A DNA stretch of 64,000 nt from WHTX01 sp038255145 (GTDB taxonomy: Bacteria > Actinomycetota > Acidimicrobiia > Acidimicrobiales > CAIXPF01): the NCBI GenBank assembly GCA_038255145.1, contig JBBSLP010000018.1, positions 22,582-86,581 of the forward strand, written 5' to 3'. Below, piece by piece: positions 62,664 to 64,000 of this stretch. Each line of letters opens with the position of its first letter. The stretch's first letter is position 1. A program made the position numbers and the translations under genes. Under the pieces are notes generated by a model. It was not told the origin of the DNA and did not search any database. It saw only the letters and a list, made by a program, of their open reading frames with translations.

Positions 62664-64000
62664 CGACCTCCGGTCCCGTCGACGGGCGCTCCGGTCGGCG
62701 ACCCCTGCGCCTGCCCGTGCTCGTGCTCGTGGTGTTGGTCCTGGCCGCAGCGGTGTGGGTGCGCGAGGACGGCGTCGTCGCCCCGCCCACCGCCGCAGCC
62801 AGCGTGTCCGCCTCGGAGCTGGCCACGGTGGCGCCGGATCCGGGCATGGCCTCGACGTGGTTCTGCGCCGGGGGCACGGCCGTGCCCGACGGCTACGCCG
62901 ACCACATCGTGACCGTGACCAACCCCGGCACCCAGGCCGTCAACGGCACCCTGATCGTGTTCCCCACCAAGGCCGATCCCGCCCCTGCGGTGGCGCTCCA
63001 CGTCGATGCCGGGGCGTCGACCTCGGTGAGGCTGGGCGACATCGTGGTGGCCGACTTCGCCGCCGCCCAGGTGGAGATGCAGGACGGCCCCGTCATCGTC
63101 GACCACGAGGTGCGGGGGCCCACGTCGCGCGACGTGGGCCGCTGCTCCACCCGGGCGTCGGAGACGTGGTCGGTGCCCTGGGGGCGCACCGTGCTGGGCT
63201 CGACCATGCGCCTGGCCCTCTTCAACCCCTTCCCCGGCGACGCCGTGGTCGACGTCACCTTCGACACCGAGGACGGCTACCGGCGTCCCGAGGCCTACCA
63301 GGCCATGCTCGTCCGGTCCCGCCAGCTCGTGGTGTTGAACGTCGAGGACGTCGTGACCCGCCGCGACCGGGTCTCGGCCCAGGTGGTGGCCCGTTCCGGG
63401 CGCCTGGTCGTCGACCGCATCCAGACGGTCACCGACGCCGGGGGCACGACCCTGACCACCGTCGGCCCCGGAGCGCCATCTGCAGCCAGCACGTGGTTCT
63501 TCCCCGAGGGGCGGGTCGACAACGGCACCCTCGAGGCCTTCTACCTGTTCAACCCGGCCGACGTGACCGCGGATGTCGAGCTGACCCTGCTCACCGGGGC
63601 CGACCCCGCCAGCCAGCCCGAGCCCTTCCAGTTGCGGTTGGGCCCGGGCACGGCCACCGAGCTCATCCTCAACCGCGAGCCCCGGGTGGCCCAGCCCATG
63701 ATCCACGCCACCGCCGTGCAGGCCAGCGGGGACGTCCCCGTGGTCGTCGAGCGAGTCCTGGCGTCGGGAGGCTTCGCCGCCACCTTCCTGCCCGACATCG
63801 CCGCCGGAGGTGCCCCCTCGGCCCTGGCCCCCCTGCCCGCCGGGGTGGCCGCCTCCCTCGGTCAACCGGTGGTGGCCACCCGCTGGTTCGTCACCCCCTC
63901 GACCACCCTGGCCGGGACGGATGTGGCCGTGGTCTCGTTGCTGAACCCCGGTGGTGGCGACACCGTCCGCTTCCGTGCCCTGGCCCCCGACGGTGCCGAG
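62660..64000 (+). CDS. DUF5719 family membrane-anchored protein, 3' end cut by window
   Basis: 447 codons are visible without a stop. An N-terminal membrane anchor (RLPVLVLVVLVLAAAVWV, residues 18-35) precedes a large extracellular beta-rich region. Repeating units start with a Trp-aromatic motif, such as STWFCAGGTAVPDG (near 70), STWFFPEGRVDNGT and TRWFVTPSTTLAGT, each followed by LFNP or LLNP-like strands. This is the DUF5719 pattern of secreted actinobacterial proteins next to large GT2 genes. The ATG overlaps the GT2 stop (ATGA), so the two are co-translated and probably function together in the envelope. Confidence 0.85.
   Translation, partial: MTTSGPVDGRSGRRPLRLPVLVLVVLVLAAAVWVREDGVVAPPTAAASVSASELATVAPDPGMASTWFCAGGTAVPDGYADHIVTVTNPGTQAVNGTLIVFPTKADPAPAVALHVDAGASTSVRLGDIVVADFAAAQVEMQDGPVIVDHEVRGPTSRDVGRCSTRASETWSVPWGRTVLGSTMRLALFNPFPGDAVVDVTFDTEDGYRRPEAYQAMLVRSRQLVVLNVEDVVTRRDRVSAQVVARSGRLVVDRIQTVTDAGGTTLTTVGPGAPSAASTWFFPEGRVDNGTLEAFYLFNPADVTADVELTLLTGADPASQPEPFQLRLGPGTATELILNREPRVAQPMIHATAVQASGDVPVVVERVLASGGFAATFLPDIAAGGAPSALAPLPAGVAASLGQPVVATRWFVTPSTTLAGTDVAVVSLLNPGGGDTVRFRALAPDGAE

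Overview
The window is a 64 kb chromosomal segment of a very GC-rich actinobacterium. GTG starts are common and genes are tightly packed with 4-base stop/start overlaps. There are F420 genes (cofD, cofE), an actinobacterial-type LCP ligase, a DUF5719 protein, an LpdA-type quinone reductase and Thr-rich secreted linkers. The mix suggests the class Acidimicrobiia (for example Iamia-like lineages), but the genus cannot be fixed from sequence reading alone. I see no rRNA, tRNA, CRISPR array, insertion sequence or replication origin.

Layout. 1-5.1 kb: a partial membrane protein, a minimal NHEJ pair (Ku plus a stand-alone LigD polymerase domain), a methyltransferase, and a thiolase-like/DUF35 pair. 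5.2-9.0 kb: an unusual SDR, then a less GC-rich accessory islet with a DUF222-HNH protein and an orphan protein. 9-22 kb: a secreted amidase with a beta-propeller, methionine synthase divergent from a cobalamin adenosyltransferase, leucyl aminopeptidase, a Vps62-like membrane fusion, a sirtuin and a rhodanese-MoeB protein. 22.3-25.9 kb: the dTDP-rhamnose genes rmlA-rmlC-rmlB-rmlD. 25.9-33.6 kb: a secreted subtilase with a propeller, then a Wzm/Wzt-type polysaccharide ABC exporter with two glycosyltransferases. 33.9-38.9 kb: a methyltransferase, LpdA-like reductase, OsmC protein, small proteins and a secreted protein. 39-42.4 kb: biotin-dependent carboxylase alpha subunit head-to-head with its biotin ligase, and an SDR with a questionable N-terminus. 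42.5-64 kb: an LCP ligase, UDP-glucose dehydrogenase and UDP-xylose synthase, three GT4 enzymes, a His-rich membrane protein, a sugar nucleotidyltransferase, an epimerase, cofE-cofD, gmd, an XRE regulator, rmd with a GT4, and a large GT2 membrane protein followed by a DUF5719 protein cut by the window end.

Together the genes describe a cell-envelope glycan programme. Activated sugars (dTDP-L-rhamnose, UDP-glucuronate/UDP-xylose, probably GDP-D-rhamnose) are made, polymerised by several glycosyltransferases, exported by the ABC system and probably attached to the wall by the LCP protein. Housekeeping genes (methionine, biotin carboxylase, F420) are interspersed in an order recalling the rmlD-LCP-manB-fbiA/fbiB-birA-accA3-lpdA neighbourhood of Mycobacterium.

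The most interesting general signals are not single genes. First, a TAnnnT -10-like hexamer sits 5-10 bases before the start codon of about fifteen genes, suggesting widespread leaderless transcription. Second, short tandem duplications span stop codons at several gene ends. I did not find convincing evidence for a wholly new multi-gene system.
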